A stretch of 14,085 bases of DNA, taken from NCBI GenBank assembly GCA_900550745.1, contig URTO01000011.1:1-14085 (forward strand), read 5' to 3'. This document shows, piece after piece, positions 11,037 through 14,085 of the stretch. Numbering within the stretch: the stretch's first letter is position 1; every line of letters begins with the position of its first letter. The notes under the pieces were generated by a model. It ran no database searches and was not told the DNA's origin. It saw only the letters and a list, made by a program, of their open reading frames with translations. A program made the position numbers and the translations under genes. The DNA is from an uncultured Desulfovibrio sp. GTDB taxonomy: Bacteria > Desulfobacterota > Desulfovibrionia > Desulfovibrionales > Desulfovibrionaceae.

Positions 11037-13439
11037 ATGTCGGGCCTGACGACCGGCCTTGTCCGGCGCGATCTGCTGGATCTGGAGCAGCGGCTGCGGG
11101 ACAGCCTGCACCGGGTGCTCCCGTTCGAGGCGCATGCCGTCTATTTTCCCCGCCAGACCCGTTCGCAGGAACCGGAATGGCTGCCGGACGAGGGAAAGCT
11201 TTTGCTGCCGCTCGTCCGGCACGGGGAACTCCTCGGCGTGTTCATGGCCCGTGTGCCCGACGCCGAGCGCGTGGCGGCGCTGCTGCCGTCCCTGCCCGGC
11301 ATCGTCGATCTGTGCCTTGAGAATCTGGAGCTGTACAAGGCCGGGCGGCTCGATCCCCGCTCCGGGCTTGCGACCCATGAAGTGCTGCTGGAGCGGCTCA
11401 CGCAGGAAACCGGGGCCATACAGTCGGCGTTCGCGCGGGAGTTCGGGCTGGAAAGCGGCGAAGGCAGCAGCCGGGGCGGTACGCTCGGCCTCATCGTCGT
11501 CCGGTTCGACGGCGTGCGCGAGGTGGCCCGGAACGTCAGCTACGGGTTTGCGGATCGGCTCGTGGGCAAGCTGGTGGAGGCGTTTTCCGGCCAGCTTCCC
11601 GATCAGGCGTTCGGCGCGCGCATCGGCGACAGCGCGGTCGCGGTGTTCCTGCCCGAAGCCACGCGCCCCGAATGCGAGAACCTTGCCGCCGCCATCCTGC
11701 GGGCGATGGAGCAGGTGCGCCTCCCCGATCCGCTGATCGGCAGGCCGTTCGGCGTGCAGCCCCATGCGGGCTATGCGCTCTATCCGCAGGATATGGACGG
11801 GACCCGCCAGCGCAGTTCGGAAGAGCACGGGCGCATCCTGCTGCACAAGGCCCAGCTCGCGGCGGAAGTGGCCCGCACGCGCGGCCCCGGCGGTTTTCAG
11901 GCGGGCCGGGTCATGGGGTACGGCAGGCTGCTTCTCGAAGGCGGGCACATCCGGCAGGTGATGCCCCTTTCGCGGGTCCTGACTTCGCTAGGCCGGAGCG
12001 TGGGCGCGCGGGAAGGCCAGCATTTCTCGGTCTGGTCGGTGAACTATGCGGTCAAGGGCGGTTCCGGGGACGAGTCCCTCCAGCCGCTCTACAAGGGCGA
12101 GATCGTCCTGCTGGAAGTCCGTGAATCGGAATCCGTGGCGGAGATCCTGCACCTTGGCGATCCCGCGTGGCCGCTTGAGCCCGACGACGCCCTGACGCTG
12201 CTTCAGGAGGAGCAAAGGCTGAGCGTGCAGAACGCGGCCCCCGAAGGGCAGGACGACGGGGTGTTCCATCGTCCCGATCCTCTGACCGGGCTCCTGCGGC
12301 ATGGCGATTTCCTTGCCCATCTGGCGCGGGCGTGCAGCGAGTGCGAACGGTTTTCGCTGGCTCTGCTGCATGTGGACATGGCGCGCCGCGACGGTGAGTC
12401 TTCCGGCGCGATCCAGCCCATGACGCAGCCCGAGCACATTATGGCGCAGGTGGCCGATCTTGCCCGTTCCGTATGCGGCAGGAAGGTGCTCGGCGGACGC
12501 TTCGGGCTGAACAGCCTCATCTTTTTCCATCCCGATCTGGAGGCGGAACCGCTCCGCGAGCTGTACGAAAAGCTGTGCGCCGACATCGCCTCGCGCCTCG
12601 GCGTGCGTGCCGGCGTGGGGCTGGCCTGCTGGCCGTTCCTTGATCTCCGGCCTTCGGACATGATCGAAGGCGCCCGCAAGGCGCTCGAATACGCGCTCTT
12701 GCTCCCCGCGCCGCACATCGGGCAGTTCGGTTCCCTCGCCCTGAACATCAGCGCGGACAAGCGGCACTGCCGGGGCGACGTGTTCGGGGCCATCGAAGAG
12801 TATAAGCTTGCCCTGCTGGCCGACGAGGATAATGTACTGGCGTGGAATTCCCTCGGCGTATGCCTTGCCTCGCTTGGGCGCCATGCCGAAGCCCGGCGCT
12901 TTTTCGAGGAGGCGATCCAGCGTACCCCGGACGATCCCGCGCTGGCCTACAACCTCGGCGCGGTCTGCCAGAGCCTGCACGACAACGAGGCGGCTGCGGA
13001 GCATTTCCGCACCTGCATCCGGCTGTCGCCCTCGCATCTGTATGCCCTGATCCGGCTTGGGCAGCTCGACGAGGCGGAGGAACGGCTTGAAGAGGCCCGC
13101 GCCCGGTTCGAGTCGGCGGCGGCCCTCGACACCGGGAGCCCGCTCCCGTACCGGCACCTTGCCCGCCTCGCCCTGCGGCTCGGCAAAGCGGATCAGGCCC
13201 GCGAGCATCTGCATCAGGCGCTGCTCCGCAACCCCCGCGATGTGGCCGCCCTCAGCCTCATGGCCGACCTCTACCTTGACGGCGGCGAAGACCCGGAGCT
13301 TGCGGAATCGCTGGCCCGCCAGAGCGTGGCCCTGCGTCCCGAATACCGGAATGGCTGGCTGGTGCTTTCCCGCGCCCTCGAAGTGCAGGGCCGTCTGGCG
13401 GACGCCCGCGAAGCCTTGCTGAAGGCCGGGGAGCTGTAG
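11037..13439 (+). CDS. Double degenerate GGDEF plus TPR protein, function unknown
   Basis: An 800-residue protein of unusual architecture. After a short N-terminal region comes a GGDEF-like domain (about 106-282, starting DPRSGLATHEVLLERL). Its signature has decayed to GARIGDSAVAVF. A domain of unknown type follows (about 300-390, GHIRQVMPLSRVLTSLGRSV...KGEIVLLEV). A second GGDEF-like domain (about 414-572, starting DPLTGLLRHGDFLAHL) has GGRFGLNSLIFF instead of GG(D/E)EF. About six TPR repeats fill 580-797 (for example NVLAWNSLGVCLASLGRHAEA). Neither GGDEF copy keeps the catalytic motif, so c-di-GMP synthesis is unlikely; a sensory or scaffold role is inferred. No signal peptide or membrane span. 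The ATG at 11037 was chosen, but a GTG at 11028 overlapping hisF is equally possible. Probably co-transcribed with hisH-hisF. Confidence 0.85.
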   Translation: MSGLTTGLVRRDLLDLEQRLRDSLHRVLPFEAHAVYFPRQTRSQEPEWLPDEGKLLLPLVRHGELLGVFMARVPDAERVAALLPSLPGIVDLCLENLELYKAGRLDPRSGLATHEVLLERLTQETGAIQSAFAREFGLESGEGSSRGGTLGLIVVRFDGVREVARNVSYGFADRLVGKLVEAFSGQLPDQAFGARIGDSAVAVFLPEATRPECENLAAAILRAMEQVRLPDPLIGRPFGVQPHAGYALYPQDMDGTRQRSSEEHGRILLHKAQLAAEVARTRGPGGFQAGRVMGYGRLLLEGGHIRQVMPLSRVLTSLGRSVGAREGQHFSVWSVNYAVKGGSGDESLQPLYKGEIVLLEVRESESVAEILHLGDPAWPLEPDDALTLLQEEQRLSVQNAAPEGQDDGVFHRPDPLTGLLRHGDFLAHLARACSECERFSLALLHVDMARRDGESSGAIQPMTQPEHIMAQVADLARSVCGRKVLGGRFGLNSLIFFHPDLEAEPLRELYEKLCADIASRLGVRAGVGLACWPFLDLRPSDMIEGARKALEYALLLPAPHIGQFGSLALNISADKRHCRGDVFGAIEEYKLALLADEDNVLAWNSLGVCLASLGRHAEARRFFEEAIQRTPDDPALAYNLGAVCQSLHDNEAAAEHFRTCIRLSPSHLYALIRLGQLDEAEERLEEARARFESAAALDTGSPLPYRHLARLALRLGKADQAREHLHQALLRNPRDVAALSLMADLYLDGGEDPELAESLARQSVALRPEYRNGWLVLSRALEVQGRLADAREALLKAGEL

Positions 13440-13452
13440 ACGGGCTGAATAT

Positions 13453-13491
13453 TGGGGAGGGGCCCTTTCTTGGGAACGTTTCCCCTCCCCA
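13453..13491 (+). terminator. Terminator-like hairpin after the hisH-hisF operon
   Basis: TGGGGAGGGG (13453-13462) pairs perfectly with CCCCTCCCCA (13482-13491), a 10-bp GC-rich stem 14 bases past the stop codon. The loop contains a small CCC/GGG inner pairing. The plus-strand tail is only GTTTG, so it may terminate inefficiently. With a gene arriving from the right on the other strand, it could serve as a bidirectional barrier. Confidence 0.6.
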
Positions 13492-13591
13492 GTTTGCGGT
13501 CGTGGCTCGCGTCCACCCCATCCCCACCAAAGGCGGTCGAATAGCCTCTGGAGAGCGCTGTGTGGCGCAGGCGTTCCGGCTCTGACGCCCG

Positions 13592-13675
13592 TCTCCCGGT
13601 GCTGCGCGGAAAAGAGCCCTGTTACGTGCGGAAGGCGGGCAACAGGTTGCTTCTCCCGGTGCTGTGCGGAAAAGA
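13592..13675. repeat. Two 24-bp direct repeats, 60-base period
   Basis: TCTCCCGGTGCTGCGCGGAA followed by AAGAG at 13592-13615 recurs at 13652-13675 with a single C-to-T change. The copies are 36 bases apart, and the intervening sequence does not repeat. No further copy lies within the window on either side at this spacing. Confidence 0.75.
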
Positions 13676-13802
13676 GGCTTGGTGTGCGGCGGCGTGCATC
13701 CCCCGTCATACGGCGGGGCATGGGGATTGCCGGAAGGGTAGCCTGCAAAGAAGGGGAAACGCACTGCGCCCGTTGAGTGCAGGGCCGTGCGGGCAGGGGC
13801 GG

Positions 13803-14085
13803 CTATTTCTTTGGGGCACTCATTTCGTCGGAAACGGGGCGTCGGCCGTCTTTGCCGGAGCCTTTTTCCGCCCTCTCTTTCAATGTGTTGAAGAACGTGA
13901 ACAGGGGGTAGGAGATGCTTGCCCCCAGCAGGGCACCCCATACGGCTGCGGGGAATATGCCTATATTCATTCCCCTGGAATAACAAAGTATCGGTAGAAT
14001 GATGGCGCACAGGAGCGTGTCGAACAGCCAAGAAAGCCAGCCCCCGCAAGGCAGGAGCAGGAGGAACACGCACAGGAGCGCGCCC
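13803..14085 (-). CDS. Membrane protein, 5' part outside the window
   Basis: The minus-strand frame is open from the window edge to the TAG at 13803, about 93 residues. It is strongly hydrophobic at first (ALLCVFLLLLP, then WLSWLFDTLLCAIILPILCY), has a third hydrophobic stretch (FPAAVWGALLGASISYPLFTFF) and ends in a charged tail (LKERAEKGSGKDGRRP...MSAPKK). This suggests three membrane spans with the tail in the cytoplasm. A GTG at 14069 could be a start, but nothing resembling a ribosome-binding site is visible and the hydrophobic sequence continues upstream of it, so the true start is probably beyond the window. No family was recognised. Confidence 0.55.
   Translation of the reverse strand, partial: GALLCVFLLLLPCGGWLSWLFDTLLCAIILPILCYSRGMNIGIFPAAVWGALLGASISYPLFTFFNTLKERAEKGSGKDGRRPVSDEMSAPKK

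Larger units (their letters stand above)
13440..13802. other. Intergenic region with terminator and direct repeats
   Basis: About 360 bases between convergent genes. It contains the hairpin at 13453-13491 and two 24-bp direct repeats (13592-13615 and 13652-13675). No credible gene was seen. The long frame on the minus strand across this region is the shadow of the plus-strand gene to the left. Confidence 0.5.

Noticed and set aside
13592..13675. The two 24-bp repeats as a minimal CRISPR array
   Set aside because: Only two copies are present, no third copy at the expected spacing, no cas genes nearby, and the repeat lacks the palindromic ends typical of many CRISPR repeats.
11988..13748. A 586-codon minus-strand frame opposite the GGDEF/TPR gene
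   Set aside because: It is a shadow of the high-GC plus-strand gene. It has no ribosome-binding site or domain and runs through the terminator hairpin and direct repeats.

Overview
The window is chromosomal DNA from a gut Desulfovibrionaceae bacterium, most likely Bilophila wadsworthia. The decisive evidence is a dissimilatory sulfite reductase operon (dsrA followed by dsrB) in which DsrB continues in frame into a complete DsrD domain. That DsrB-DsrD fusion is, from memory, the published hallmark of B. wadsworthia, a taurine/isethionate respirer that reduces the released sulfite. Coding DNA is GC-rich. AT-rich stretches are confined to about 1-480 and 8040-8400.

Layout, left to right. Positions 1-505 are an AT-rich gene-free stretch holding one complete and one cut-off copy of a ~160-bp inverted-repeat-ended element (MITE-like). 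Then, all on the minus strand: tpx (thiol peroxidase, 617-1141), a CbiA/CobB-type glutamine amidotransferase best read as DsrN (1432-3132), and two overlapping genes for small paralogous membrane proteins (3129-3560 and 3547-3987). A second complete MITE copy (4004-4165) sits in the ribosome-binding region of the latter. A ~570-bp gene-free stretch follows, then a third small paralogous membrane protein (4737-5033), tandem terminators (5055-5117), and the fused dsrB-dsrD and dsrA (5155-7941) with a structured leader and an upstream promoter. An RlpA-like secreted protein (8558-9268, minus) closes the left half. The right half runs on the plus strand as a compact operon, hisH-hisF-(double degenerate GGDEF plus TPR protein), from 9614 to 13439. 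The window ends with a terminator-like hairpin, a pair of 24-bp direct repeats and the 3' part of a minus-strand membrane-protein gene.

How the genes work together. DsrA and DsrB form the sulfite reductase core, and DsrD, known as an allosteric activator of DsrAB, is here covalently attached to DsrB. DsrN probably amidates the sirohaem-type cofactor of the enzyme. In other Desulfovibrio the dsrN-like gene directly follows dsrABD. Here it has been separated from it by strong terminators, three small membrane-protein paralogues, a mobile element and non-coding sequence, and it is now translationally coupled to two of those paralogues. hisH and hisF together make imidazole glycerol phosphate synthase for histidine and purine metabolism. 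The downstream regulatory-looking protein overlaps or abuts hisF and is probably co-transcribed, but its role is unknown.

The most noteworthy observations are the three-copy MITE family, with a likely 8-bp target duplication that duplicates a Shine-Dalgarno sequence, the small-membrane-protein array coupled to dsrN, the DsrB-DsrD fusion, and the two hairpins in the dsrA leader.
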